Below are positions 12,801 to 27,800 of a stretch of 64,000 nucleotides of DNA, piece by piece. The position numbers and the translations under genes were made by a program. The stretch is from contig CM059192.1 of NCBI GenBank assembly GCA_030323885.1, positions 64,039,593 through 64,103,592 on the forward strand, read 5' to 3'. The notes beneath the pieces are model-generated. The model worked only from the letters and a program-made list of their open reading frames with translations, had not been told where the DNA came from and did no database searches. This DNA comes from Branchipolynoe longqiensis. Its lineage: Eukaryota > Annelida > Polychaeta > Phyllodocida > Polynoidae. Within the stretch, counting starts at the first letter, position 1, and each line of letters starts with the position of its first letter.

Positions 12801-15800
12801 TAAACATCAACCGCATGCTTAGAAGCTATATGGTGCCACTCAGTGTCCTAATAGTGTTCTCACATTGGAAGACCAGGCCGTCGGCACCATGACCCGATAT
12901 CCCACACAGTCACATAATCCTGACACTGTGTTAACCAGGCCTTCATCCTATCCTATTAATGCAGAGCGCCAGGCTAGGTAGTGCAAAGTATCAATTCTAT
13001 AAGTCATCGGCTTGACTCGGCTGGGATTCGAACCCCTGACCTTCCACACGGGAAGCCTGCACTCGACCGGTGTCTGGTAAACTGCAGTCGAAGCAGCAGC
13101 TGCTCCAATTTCACGATCGTGGACATTTCAGGGGCACAGCTCTTGAAGCTAGCACTAATTAGTCATTTCAGAAGTGGCACTGCCTTGCAAAGGAACCGCA
13201 TATATTTTTTAATTGCCTCAAGCTAAGCAGTATGCAGTATGTGAATGCGAAAGTGAATGCCACTAAAAATGAAAAGCATTTAAATGCACACTGGTGCTTC
13301 CATATGTCCAAATGCGAATGCGAATACAAATGTGAATGCAAATGAAATGCAAATGTGAATGCAAATGCAAATGTGGAAAGTAGATCGGTCCATAGACCGA
13401 TCGGTGTGATCGCGAATGCGAATGTGACTGCGAATGTGAATGTGAATGCGGCTCCATTTCCCATAGAGAAACCAGCAACTTTCACAGTCCTTCACAAATT
13501 TGTGGCAAGAAAGACAGGAAATCGCATAGGTATTTCATGCCGCATTCGCATTCACATGCCAGATGCTGCATGCCACATGCCGCATGCAACATGCCACATA
13601 TATGGAAGCTTACCTTTATTGCTCATGTCTTCAAGGGGCCGAAAGGCAATGTTCACTACAGCTGCTCAGACCCTAATCTCTAACTTGTCGCTGCCACAGG
13701 AAGCCAAGATGCGCTTCTGCCAGGCGCTGAACGAGGCGAAGCAGAAGCTGGACAAGTTCTACAAGTCGCACCGGAAGTCGATCGAGAAGGTGCGGCCTTA
13801 CTACAAGGGCAAGACGCGGCTGGAGAAGGTCAGTGCGCATGCGCTGTATCCACGCGCCACGACCGCCGGACACTGCGCGACAATTGGCAAGGACCAATTG
13901 GAATACTCGCGCAGTGTGAGGCGGCCTTAGGTGCTTATGTTTGCTTGCTGGTTCTGGAAGTTGGTAAAGACATCCTTTTGTGGCTTTTTCTTTTTACCCT
14001 GTAAACTTATCTTGATCATAACAAACTTGCCGCAACGAAGGCTGCGACTATACACAGCAAAATATGAGCACAGAATGTTCAAACTATTATTGACCACAGT
14101 TAACATACCAACAACAAACAACGCACAAACACAGCATAAACTGGACAGGCAACATGCACCATATAAAGAAATCACACAAACACAATACTCAATCATAGCA
14201 TGCAGACAAAACACACAAACAGAATATATACGACACATAAACACAGTACACAAGCTCAATACAAACATAAGCAAATCACACAAAGGCAAGACAAACACAA
14301 CACAAACACAACACAAACACAACACAAACACAACACAAACACAACATAACAGCACAGCCACCACACAAACACAACACACACAACACAAACACAACACAAA
14401 CACAACACAACACAAATGCAACACAAACACAACACAAACACAACACAAACTCAACACAGACACAACACAGACACAACACAACATGAAACAAACAACACAG
14501 ACACAACAAAAACACACCACAGGCACAGCACAGAAACAACACAACACAACCATGACACAAATACAACACAACCACAACACACACAGCACAACCATATATA
14601 CACAGCACCAACACCACACAAACACAACACACACAACATAAACACCACACAAGCACAACACGACACAAATACACCACAAACACAACACCAATACAACACA
14701 AACACAACACACACAAACACACACACTACACAAACACACACACTACACAAACACACACACTACACAGACACAACACAAACACAGCATGCCACAAACACAA
14801 CACAAACACAACACACCCAACAGAAACACAACACGAACACAGCAAAAACACAACACAAACACAACCCAAACACAACCCAAACACAACACAAATACAACAC
14901 AGATACAACACAAATACAACACAAATGCAACACAAATACAACACCAGCACAACACACACAAACACAAACACTACCCAAACACTAGACAAACACTACACAA
15001 ACACAACATAAACACCATACAAGCATTACACAAACACTACACAAACACAACACAAACACAATGCAAATACAACACAAGTACACAATAGACACACCACAGA
15101 ACAATACAAACCCAACACAAAGGCATCACAACCACTATGCAAGCACAATGCAAACACAACACAAACACAACAAAACCACAATCCAAGTACAACACAATCA
15201 CAGGACAAACACAATTCAACCACAATGCAACCACAACGCAAACACAATGCAAACAAAATCCAACCACAACACAAGCACAACACAAACTCATGGCAAGCAT
15301 AACACAAAATCACAATGCACAAACACATCATAAAGACAACACACAGAGATAGCACCCAAACACAAAGCAAAAGACAAATACAAAGTAAAACAAAACACAG
15401 ACACAATACACAAACCCAACACAAATCCATTATTTTCCCCAGCAGCTACAGACGGGTTTGCAGAGTTTCCTATAGTGGTAATACAGCTCAGCGCGCTTAC
15501 AGGTAGAGACAATGAGACACTTTGTTTACCTTAGCAGCTGCCATCCTCACATGTATGACCAACAAATCAATGAAACATCTTGAAGCCAGACGACCCTCCT
15601 CAATGTCACGGCCACCTCAGGGACCAGCGTCTGCCTCTGGTAGCGGACAAGCAGAATGCACAATGGTTCTCCACCACCTGTCATCAGGGATTCAGAAACT
15701 CCTGTTGATGGTTGTTGGAGTTTTACATCCTGGCAACATCTGAGGTCATATCAGGACGGGGACCACATTCTGACGGTGCCCACTCATGGCGACTTCATAA

Positions 15801-18800
15801 TGCTGCCCCAAGGGGAGACTAGGCTGCCAGCACCGTGACTTGATATCCCACTCAGTCAGAATATCCTGACACTGAGCAAACCAGTCTTTGCCCTATCCTA
15901 ATGATGCCAAGTGCCTGGCTTGGAAGTGACTAGTATCAATTTTTAACACATCGACCATGGTTCAAACTCATGGGTTCGGATCCCACGATCTACCACAACG
16001 GGAGACAGACACTCAACTCCTGTTCTATTTATATATATATCCACAAAGTTAGATGACCAAATCAGTAGTAATGTCCTTAAGCAACATCCAATCATAACTT
16101 ACCGAGGCAGCGATGAAAATGTCAACCTCTTTGACCCCAATAACCTTGATTGATTGATTGATTGTTGCCACCTCAACCTGACTCGGTACAGCCCGATCTC
16201 TAGTCATGACGCGTGAGGTGTGATTCATGATGGGTGAGGTGTGAGTCATGATGTGTGATGTGTGAGTCATGATGTATGAGGAGTGAGTCATGATATGTGA
16301 GGGGTGAGTCATGAGGTGTGAGGTGTGAGGTGTGAGGTGTGAGTCATGATGTGTAATGTGTGAGTCATGATGTGTGAGGTGTGAGTCATGATGTATGAGG
16401 TGTGAGTCATGATATGGGAGGTGTGAGTCATGATGGGTGAGGTGTGAGCCATGATGTATGAGGTGTGAGTCATGATATGTGAGGTGTGAGTCATGATGTG
16501 TGAGGTGTTAATCATGACACGTGAGGTGTGAGTCATGCTGTGTGAGGTGTGAGTCATGATGTGTGAGGTGAGTCATGATAAGCACTGTGTGCTATAAGTA
16601 TAACTGTGTGATGTCGCGGCCTTCTAGACTCACTAATCCCGCCCACCTCGACCCGCAGATCCGGACGGAGCTGGACGTGGCGACGGCCCGCTTCCAGACG
16701 GCCATGATGGAGTTCGAAGACGCGCGTGAGAACGAGGCTGTGGCGCAGAAGGCGCTGGAGGCGAACACGGAGTGCAACGCGCTCATCGGGTATGGCGGCG
16801 CGGCGTGCGAAGCGCTCGACAACTGGAACAAGGCAACTCAGCGGGTGAGCCCCTCACCGGCATCGGAACCGGAACCCAAACCCAAACCCAAACCCGAAGC
16901 CGATCCGGACCCCGATCCCGATTCCGAAACCGAAACTGACACCGAAACGGCAGTTCCCTAGAGCAAACCTGGCTGGCCCAGACCCATGTGTGTGCTGCAT
17001 GACACTCTGTTAGAGCCCCAATCACACCTACCTGGATCAGGGGCCGGATGAGCCCCGGACCGTGATCCGGCGAGGTCCGGTATGATCCGGGGTGATCCGT
17101 GGCTCATCCATGGCTGGTCCTTTGTGATCCAGCGTGATCCGGCGTGATCTGTGGCTGGTCCGGCCTCGTCCAGGATGCGTCCCAGATGTTTTAAGATGTT
17201 TAAAACATCCGGGGCGGTCCGGGGCATTTTGCGATCCGGGCTCGATCCGGGCTCGATCCGGCATCATCCGGGATGATACGGGGGTAATCCGGGGGTGGTC
17301 CGGGTAGTCTGGGGGTGGACCGGGAGTAGTTTGTGCCACGTCCGGGCCAGTCCGGGGCTGTTTTGGCCCGGATGAGCCACGTTTTAGCCACGGTTTAACC
17401 CGGACCACCCCCGGACTGCCCGGATAAGGCCCGGATAAGGCCCGGATAAGACCCAGACACACCGGATGACCACAGATTAACCACGGATAGCCACAGATAG
17501 CCATGGATGACCATGTATTACTCACGGACTACCCCAGGATGAGTCCCGCATTTCAGGTTATCATCCGGGGGTTGTCCAGAGCTCGTCCGGGGGTTGTCCG
17601 GGACTAATCCGGGTAGTCCGGGGGTTGTCTGGGGCTCATCCAGGGTGATCTGGGCTTGTAGTCCATGGCTTGTAGTCCATGGCTCGTTTGTGACCACGAG
17701 GCCAAAAACGACCAAATAGTGATTTTATCCAGGGCTGTCCGGGACAGTCTGGGCGACTGGTCTGGGGGTGGTCCGGCTAAAAACCCGGGGCTCGTCTGGG
17801 TAGGTGTGACTGGGGCTTAGGCAGCACCCACCTGAAGCACTTACGATAGTCATTTAGGCACGTAAAACCCCAACAAACAAACATAAATGTCTAGTCTAGC
17901 ATCAAAGGTTGAGATATTTGTACATTTCCAACATTAATGGTGACTTTACGCAGCACAACAAGTCACGCAACTTGTTGAGTGCTTCTAGGTGGTGTTTGGG
18001 TGGGTCTACTTCTCTAATTGTGCCATCTACGAAAAGATCCATGTATAATATTACTGGATGCCCCGGCCGTCAGAGGCCCAGATAATACTACAAGCTCTTC
18101 CCAGATGCGTTCTGACAACTGTCTGTCAGTTCACACCTGATGCCCCTCTTAAACAAACTCATAAGGAAGAAAGGGAAGGCAAGTCACGCAAGATTGACAG
18201 TTAAGGTGTTGTGCTTTATTGGCATCAACTCTTGTTCACCTACTAGTGACCTATCACCTTGACCCCTTACCTTCTGTCCACACAGAGTCTCATTACCTGT
18301 TTAGTATGTCTATGAATCAGTGCTAACAGTCCATTGAACCGGAGTCCCATGGTTGTTGCACACAGCTCAGTTTGTATATATGAAAGGTGGAGCATCGGAC
18401 AGAGTGTCTGGGTAACTGCCAGAGAGAGAGTGTGTCTCACACAAGAGTCAGGAGTAGAGTGTCCTGCCCAGTGTATCTGGAGCAGTAATAATCAATATCA
18501 AATATAATCAATATCAAAGTGAGGCAAGTGTGGTCAGGTGGGCAAGGGGGTGCAGGGGACTGGGCCTCCCACAGCCAGCCAATCAGGCACCCTCCACAGC
18601 CCGGGAGGCGACGCCCCCCCCCCCCCCCCCCCCCCATATGGGCAGCAGTCACTCAACCCAGCTGTAGGTGGTGTCCATAATGTATGCAGTATGGCTGGTG
18701 TGCTTGCCCATCGGCTCTGTGGTAACAGGTAGTTGCGAACAGTTACAATAAATATATATATATTAAAAATGTCCTTTTCCTCCACTTACTGGTGCATAGA

Positions 18801-21800
18801 GGGAACATTCTACCAAAGATTCACTGTCTCTTATATAGGAACATCTCATCACAATCTTGGTCACTATGTATGAACATATATTTCCCATAGCTTAATATGT
18901 CACACAGCGAGTGGGGCACCCACTGCTTTTAGATTACATAACCTTGGTCCCCACTCCGTCGCCCGAGGATAATAATACTCTCTGCCAATATATTATTCCA
19001 AACCGAAAATCCGTATATTTTTACACAGGGATCCAGGACACAACTACTATGCCATAGACAGGTCAAACCATTTTGGCATGCTACGTTGTGTCACGTGATG
19101 AGAGAGGCAGTCTTCATTGGTCATTGTGCTTAATATATCAACAGCGGATCAGCAAAATAGAGTAAATCCTATTCTGTTGTGCTCAACAAGCTTTTCCTGT
19201 GGTAATTTGTGTGATTTGTTGTGGCAGTGTTGGACGCAACAAGTTGCGCAACTTGTTGCATCATGTAAGCACACCATAAGAGATGCTTATAATACTGCTG
19301 TAATATTAGAAGAGGTCCATTGTCCTCAATGCGCTATATTAATATCCATATTGAGATGGCAATGATGCTAAGTACTTTGCTAACTGTGGTCTTGTCTGTT
19401 CTTGTGCAGGTTTTGCGGTCGAGTAAAGAGAAGGGTGACGCAGAGGTGCAATACTTGTCAACCAAGGAGACCATGCACAAAATACAGATGGACCTCGACC
19501 AGTTGGAACGTGACACCAAGAAGGCTCTTCAGGAAGGCAGGTAAGTCATCGGGTAGTCTGAGTAGATTGTCGATAAGTCATTGGGTAGTCTCAGTGGATG
19601 CTGGGTAAGTCATTGGGTATGTCAGTGAGTGCTGGGTGAGTCATTGGATATGTCAGTGAGTGCTGGGTGAGTCATTGGATAGTCTCATGGATGTTAGGTA
19701 AGTCATCAGGTATTCTCAGTGGATGCTGGGTAAGTCATTGGGTAGTGTCAGTGGATGCTGGGTAAGTCATCGGGTAGTATCAGTAGATGCTGGGTAAGTC
19801 ATCGGGTAGTATCAGTGGATGCTGGGTAAGTCATCGGGTAGTGTCAGTGGATGCTGGGTAAGTCATCGGGTAGTGACAGTGGATGCTGGGTAAGTCATCA
19901 GGTAGTGTCAGTGGATACTGGGTAAGTCATCGGGAAGTGCCAGTGGATGCTGGGTAAGTCATCAGATAGTGTCAGTGGATGCTGGGTAAGTCATCTGGTA
20001 GTGTCAGTGGATGCTGGGTAAGTCATCGGGTAGTGTCAGTGGATGCTCGGTAAGTTATCGGGTAGTGTCAGTGGATGCTGGGTAAGTCATCGGGTAGTGT
20101 CAGTGGATTCTGAGTAAGTCATCGGGTAGTGTCAGTGGATGCTGGGTAAGTCATCAGGTAGTGTCAGTGGATGCTGGGTAAGTCATCGGGTAGTGTCAGT
20201 GGATGCTGGGTACGTCATCGGGTAGTGTCAGTGGATGCTGGGTAAGTCATTAGGTAGTGCCAGTGCATGCTGGGTAAGTCATCGGGTAGTGCCAGTGGAT
20301 GCTGGGTAGGTCATCAGGTGGTATCAGTGGATGCTGGGTGAGTCATCGGGTAGTGTCAGTGGATGCTGGGTAGGTCATCAGGTGGTATCAGTGGATGCTG
20401 GGTGAGTCATCGGGTAGTGTCAGCTGATGCTGGGTAAGTTATTGGGTAATCTGAGTAGATTCTGGCTAAGTCATTGGGTATAGTGTCAGTGGATGTTGGG
20501 TAAGTCATCGGGTAGTATCAGTGGATCCTGGGTAAGTCATCGGGTAGTGTCAGTGGATGCTGGGTAAGTCATCGGGTAGTCTCAGTTAAACCCTCACCTG
20601 GTCACCCCACTGTAAAGTCGTCGTCTGGCGGCTGTAATTGTGTAGGCAGGCTAATAGGAAATCAATACAGGCAAGGATAAGAAAGGCAGAGTATAGAGTG
20701 AAAGTAAAGTAAGTGAGAGCTTGCACCCTCAGGTTTATTATTGTATAGGGGTTTCTGGACCTGACTTGGCATACCACCTGACCATGTTCTCCAATGAACA
20801 GTAAGCATTTCTAGATCCACCAATCAACAGTAAGCATTTCTGTGTCACCATGGCAACTGTGATCTACCCACCACCACCATGCCTTGTGGCTGATTTGGCC
20901 TCACCTGCCCTGTTGTGTCTGTGTGTGTGATCCGTGACCAACAGTTCGGGGGGAGGAGGTTGTGAGTAGATCTCTTGAGCTCCTTCCACACTAACAGTAG
21001 TGCCCCTTTCACACTATCTATAGAATACACAATGATTATTTAATACAAGTAAAGGATCACCAGCACTACATAATTACATTCATGCACCCGGCCCTATACA
21101 TCATTTACCTTTATAGACCATTTGTAATCCCTTATAGACCAGTTCACATTCCCCACCAATGTATTTTATCGGAATATTTTACACCACGTTCACTCAGCTC
21201 CCAGCCACACCTCCCAACACGCACATCGCCCACTCGAGGCGCGTTAGACCGTAGTGGCGCCACCCAGCGGAAAACTGTGGAGTTAATAATACCGTGTCAT
21301 TCTAAATTAGACACAAGAGGTCGCCACGTACAGAGGAGTGAAGCGCAGAGCGTGGTCACCATGGTCCTTAGATAAAGGATTCACCGGGTACTCGCAGTAC
21401 ACAGGTGAAGACCATCCTTATACAAAAACGGTAGAAAAATCGGGTTAATGAAATGAGTCTTTATGAGAGCCTAATTTCACAATCTAAGAAGCAACATTTA
21501 TTCTTTGTATATGTCTTAATATTTCCCTGCAACCTTTGAGTTGAAAAATATAATAAAACATTTGGTTTAATAAGATTTCAAAGTGAAATCACCATCTTGT
21601 CTTTTTGCATTCTCTCCCATTTCACCAACTCTGTGCCGATATAAGTAACCATTTGATACTGGAGTCAGGCATTGTACTTCCTGCTCCATACTAAAGCTAT
21701 TTTCGCCCGTATTTACAGTACGTTGTCCTTCACCCGTATACTACAAGTACCGGGTGAATCTTTTATCTACATGTTCCCCAGACCATGCCCGCTCTTGGGT

Positions 21801-24800
21801 CAGGTGTCTAACACCTTTTTGGGATACATTTGCCGGAACTGAAGAAATGAGGCAAGTTGATACCATTTTGTTTGCGTGGGGAGGGGGAAAGGGTACATTA
21901 GTTGTCCGAGGAACAGTCATTTCAGTCACATATAGGTGCTTCTCAGACCACTTATCCTTGCCCTATCCTAGTAATATTGAACACCAGGCTAGGTAGCAAC
22001 AAGTGTTCATTTTTAAGTCATTGGTTTGACTTGGCCAGGGATTGAACCCATGGGTTCGAATCCTACAACCTACCAAAATTGCGTTCATGTTTGGTTCCGC
22101 CCTGCATTTGTAGGATATTATAATATTGACCTGAAAATACCTATTTCTTTGTTTGTTTTCAAAATGCAGTAAATGGGATATGTAACCAGGAGCTCTTCGT
22201 AATGCAGTGGCGTCTGTCAGGGCCTGAATATTGTGACGTGTTGTCATCTAGTGGGTGCAGAGCAGTTGCTCTAGTCCTGGGGCCGTATGCATGGGGTGGT
22301 GTTAGCGAGCCAAAACTGGTTTTGGACGGGATTTCTAGGTTAGTGGCGAAAAGTCAGTATGCATGTTTAAGACCGGGTACACTAACACCACTCCTTAGAA
22401 GGTTTAAGGGCGATGTTAGGTACCGATTAGGCCCAAATCTATTCAATCCTATCATATTTAACAGAATACCATAATAAAAAAGTGAAATTTGGTCAAATTA
22501 ACCACAAAATCGAAGCGATATTAACGCCGCCGCTACATCAGCGGCGATATTCATACTGTCGAATGCAAACAAAACAAGTCCCCGCCGCCGCCGCCCGCTG
22601 CCTCATAGGCGGCGATATAGCAGGTTTAAGTCATCGGGTAGTGTCCCCTTACACACAGCCCAGCCAGCACCACTATGTCTAGTTACGTTCCACTCAGGCA
22701 CCACCAGCACCTACATATATATATATATATTTTACCTCGGTATACAGCCTCAGGCTAGCCTCAGGCTAGGGAGAAGGAAGCACATCCGGGTCCAGCAATT
22801 AGCATAAACAACTCACGATTGGATTACGTTTCGTGGAGTTGCTCCTGCAAATTTAGTCTACACACAAGCAAATACGCAGTAAGTATAATAAAAACTGTGG
22901 TTAGCTTAATTATGATGCATTATAGCATCGCTATAGAAAGTTCAGAACTTTCTTTGGTCCTTTTTGGACTAGTTCTTCGGTTATAAAAAACCAAGGATAG
23001 AACGCTCTAGATTCCTTCTCGAAGGAACGAAACCGATTCTTAGCAGTTCTGTCAACACCCGTGTGACCATGGGTAGAGATGTGGGCTTTGCCTCATCTCC
23101 TGTGGAAATTCTCTCGGACTCTAATAGAGAGTGATGTTGGAGCTGCTCCTGGGTTTCTTTTATAGACTCCCCACAATATTTTCAGGCATTTCTCCGAGTT
23201 TCGTAGCATTTTCTCCAACCTGCTGGCGTAGTAGTCGCAGGGGGGAGAAGTGTGCGGAACAGAGGGATGGGCAAGCCGATACACTGGTCCCGACCCCGCG
23301 TAAGATTTGGGCTTGACCCACAATCCACGCACAAATTTAGCTTATTACGCCTGTGTTATAATGGTCTAAACACGTTCTCTAACACCACTAGATGTCCAAT
23401 TACGTTTTAAACAACAACATTGTGACATTTATAAATACCGAGACTGACCAACATGTTTGGTTTCAGATCCCGATGGCCACGAAGCGGAGTAAGCGCGTTG
23501 CAGCAGCAGCCGAGGGACGTGCTCCCAGGGCCTCGGACGAGGAGTACGACTCCTCGCCGGTGTTGTTGGCTATGCCCTCACCACAGCCCGGGGCACATAT
23601 AATCTCCGAGCCGGAGGAAGAGACAGTGCCTGATGGCCCCACAGTTCCTGACTGGGAGGCTCGGTGGATGGCTATGGAGAGTCATATCCTGTCTCTCAAA
23701 CCACCGCCGTCTCTTAAACGGCATAGGCCGGGGTTCCAAGACGAGTCGGACTGGGAAGACTTCTCAGAGACAGACTCGGCGATCGAGCCGAGGGCTCCTC
23801 CTCCTCCTCCTCCTAAACGGAGTAAGAAGAAGAAACACGTTACTTCTTCTGGTGATGAGTTCACCAAGGAACGTAACAAGTCCGGACTTCGCAAGAAGCG
23901 AAAGACCAAGTCCAAGAAGAAGAAGAAGAAGAAGAGGAAAGATTCTTCTTCTTCTGATTCCACGGAATCAGACTCAGACACACAATATGAAGGTGTCTAT
24001 GCTGCCATTGGTGGCAAAGTGTCTAAGAAGGTGGAGAAGCCGAAAGCTAAGCGGGTTAAAACTACCACGCCTATGCGCGAGACCATAAATGGTCATTTCC
24101 GTACCTTCAAACCGGCGGAAATCATCTCCAAGCTAGGAGATGAATTGACGGGCATTAAAGGTGTCCCCAACTCCATCATTAAAGAGATGGATCGAGATGT
24201 CAACATGACGGAAGACCGTAAGAAATTTGAGAGCGTGTTACACCTAGCACATAAGGCGGTGCTCGGTACTCTAACGGCCATCACCCCGGTGGCAAATCGA
24301 ATGCAAAGAGAAAACAAGTTCTCATCCATGGCAAAAACCATGGACAAAGGCATTGCACTGTTAACAGCGGCAGGTAATTATTTGTCCTACCGAAGATATG
24401 AGAATGTCTTTAAGTCGGTTTGCACAGACACTGGCAAAGAGGTGGCCCGCTCAAAGAAGGTCACGGACAATGATGGGAAAGAGTATACGCTCTTTCTGGC
24501 CCCAGAGCCGATCAAAGGGAAGCCTTTGGACAAAACGAAAATGTTTGGCGGCCAACTACAATACCTCTATAAAGAGGTAGAAACCGCAGCGAAAAGTGGC
24601 AAAAATATGGATGGCAAGAAGAAGCAGGAAGCCCCACGTTTCAAAAGGTCACGAGGGGATTTTCGCCCACGAAGGCTCGGCAGGGGTGCCAGACCAGGCT
24701 CACACTTCAGCCAGTCTTTCCGGGGCCGGGGCACCCGCCCAGGCTGGACCGACAACACTGCACGGCCACTGGGCCGAGGCTTCAACTCCCCGAGACCCTT

Positions 24801-27800
24801 CCAAAGGGGCGGGTCCAAGTAGAGGCCCAAACACAGACTTTACAAGTCCCCGCGGCCTCTAAAACCACACAAACTGTAAGCAACTTTGTGGCTGGGAATA
24901 TTCATAATCATATTTCTGAATGGGACAAAATTACCAGTGACCAGGATATTTTACAAATAGTTAAAGGTGTTCAAATTCCCTTCATACAAATACCCGTACA
25001 AGGGAGAGTTCCGTTTCCCTATCAAATTGAACCAATTGAACGAGAGGCACTAACTGAACAGGTACAAACATTTTTTGACAAATGCATTATACAAAAGGTT
25101 ACACACTGCCCTGGAGAGTTTATTTCAAACATTTTCTCGAGACCGAAACCTAATGGGGACGTTCGAATGATCCTGGATTTAACAACCCTTAATAAAATGA
25201 TAGAATATCGACATTTTAAAATGTTTTCACTAGATACTGCACGAGACCTCATTACACCAAATGCGTGGATGGCTAGTGTTGACCTACAAGATGCATATTA
25301 CACAGTTCCCATAGCGGAACAACATCGGAAATTTCTCCGTTTTCTTTGGGATAACCAACTCTATGAGTTTACCTGTATGCCGAATGGTTTAGCTTGTGCC
25401 CCTCGTTTATTCACTAAACTGCTTAAACCTGTTTTCTCACTTATGGCACGGAATGGTCACATAGGTGATTCCTTTATAATGGCGTCAACACACATTGGTT
25501 GGGTAAACGCTGTTTTGGATTTATGTGCATTACTCACTAAATTGGGGTTTTATGTACATCCGCATAAGTCAGTGCTTCAACCAACAAAACAACTCAAATG
25601 TTTAGGGTTTATTCTTGATACACAGTCCCTCACAGTGTCGATAACAGAACAGAAATTAACTAAGTTTATGACCACAGTGACCCAGCTTCTTAAGTTACCG
25701 AAACCTAAGATTAGACAGGTCGCAGTTCTTATCGGGATAATGATATCGTATGCACCCGCTATTCTATATGGGAAAGCCCATATTAAATCTCTAGAAATAG
25801 ATACAAATTTGGGATTAGCACAAACTAAAGGTAATTTTGAACGAAAGATATTTATTTCTGAAGAAGGGTTACAGGATATTCAATGGTGGATGCAACATAT
25901 CGCAAATTCACCCAATCCAATCCGCATGGCGGAACCAAATACAGTAATTACCTCTGATGCTGCGTTAGAAGGGTGGGGAGCCCATCGCGAGGGGGTGGCA
26001 ACAGGAGGTAGATGGCTACATGATGAAGAGTCAGATCACATTAATGCGCTCGAGTTGTGTGCTATTTATTTGGGTCTGCGTAGCTTAGTAAAGATACCTA
26101 AATCACAAGTTAGAATACTAACTGATAACACTACTGCTATGGCATATATCCGTAACATGGGTGGAACGAAATCAAAGCCTTGCAATCAGTTATCTAAACT
26201 GATTTGGAACTGGGCACAGGCTTAACAAGTCTGGCTGACTGTAGCGCATATTCCAGGGTCACAAAATACACTTGCAGACCATAAGAGTAGAAAATTCCAC
26301 GACCATTTAGAATGGTCCCTATCAACACCATTGTTTAACTTCATTTGTGCAAAATGGGGGACACCTAAAGTTGACTTGTTTGCATCACGAAATAATAATA
26401 AGTTACCCTGTTATGTTTCTTGGCATCCCGAACCGGATGCTTGGAAAGTTGATGCATTTACTATTACCTGGGAAAATAATTTGTTCTATATTTTCCCACC
26501 GTTTAGCGTTATCAGCCGAGTAGTGAGAAAAATCAGCATGGAGGGGACACACGCCATACTGATTGTGCCCGATTGGGACACGCAACCTTGGCTGCCAGCA
26601 GTTACACAACTGGCAAAACAACATGTACGATTCCCAAGAAAACCCGGGAACCTAACGCACCACGGACCGCTAGTGGTTCACGGCGACGTGTCAGCGACAC
26701 CCCTATTGGCATTCCTTTTCTAAGAAAACAGCTGCAGCAATTTGGTTTAGACAAAATTACGGAAGACAGGATAGTAGCTGATGCATGGAGGCCAGGAACT
26801 GTTAAAATGTACACAACTTATTTAAAGAAATGGGGTGTACATTGTTTGCTAATGAAAGTTAAGCCAACAAATCCAACGATTGCACAAGTAGCCCGTTTTC
26901 TTCGTTCTCTAGAGGATGAGGGACTAGGGTTTGGGGCTGTCAATGCGGCAAGATGCGCATTATCAATTATATTACCTAGAATTGACGGCAAAACAGTTGG
27001 TAAACATTATGTCCTTCATTATATACTTCGGTCAATTTATCAAAGGAATCCTCCAAAACCAAAGTATAGTCGCTTTTGGGATGTTTCTATAGTATTTAAG
27101 TTGTTCCAGGCTTGGCCTCACAACTCTTGGTTAGATATAAAACAATTATGTTTTAAGGTCGCGGTCTTGTTACTATTAGTAACGGGACACAGAGGACAGA
27201 CGATTGTTGCTTTATCCTTAACTGGATTAGAAATAGACAAGAAACAAGCTACGTTTGATTTAGCACAATTGCTCAAATCGAACACGCTGGGTGACCCTTT
27301 ATCTACGGTTCACTTAGACTACTTCCCAAATGATCGTAAATTATGTGTTGTGTCAGCCATTCGGGCTTATATATCCAAGACAAAGGACTTACGTGCATCA
27401 CAACAACTATTAGTGAGCTTCATAAAGCCACATAATGCAATTTCAAGAGACACCCTTGCCAGATGGACAATCAGGGTGTTGAAATTGGCTGGAGTGGATA
27501 CGGGCAAATACTCTTCCCACTCAACCAGAGGTGCCATGGTTTCCAAGGCACGGTTGCTCGGTATTTCTGTAAAAAGAATACTAGCGCATGCAGGCTGGAA
27601 GACAGCTAAGTCGTTTGCAAAAATTACAACAAACGACTAGAAAAGCCTACCGGCATTGCAAAGCGCCTGCTCACCAACTAACAAGAATAGGTGAGAACAA
27701 AAACTTTGAATGATACAATTACTAATACAATGACACATAAACATGTTATAATAAGAATGAATGGTATTAAGGATACAAATTAATTATGTAAAAGTCTCCC

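Noticed and set aside
14111..15430. Hydrophobic minus-strand ORFs ([10 protein letters not shown]) that look like membrane proteins
   Set aside because: Reverse reading of an ACACAACACAA minisatellite.
17037..17525. 162-codon minus ORF ([14 protein letters not shown])
   Set aside because: By-product of the GATCCGG-rich core of a MITE.
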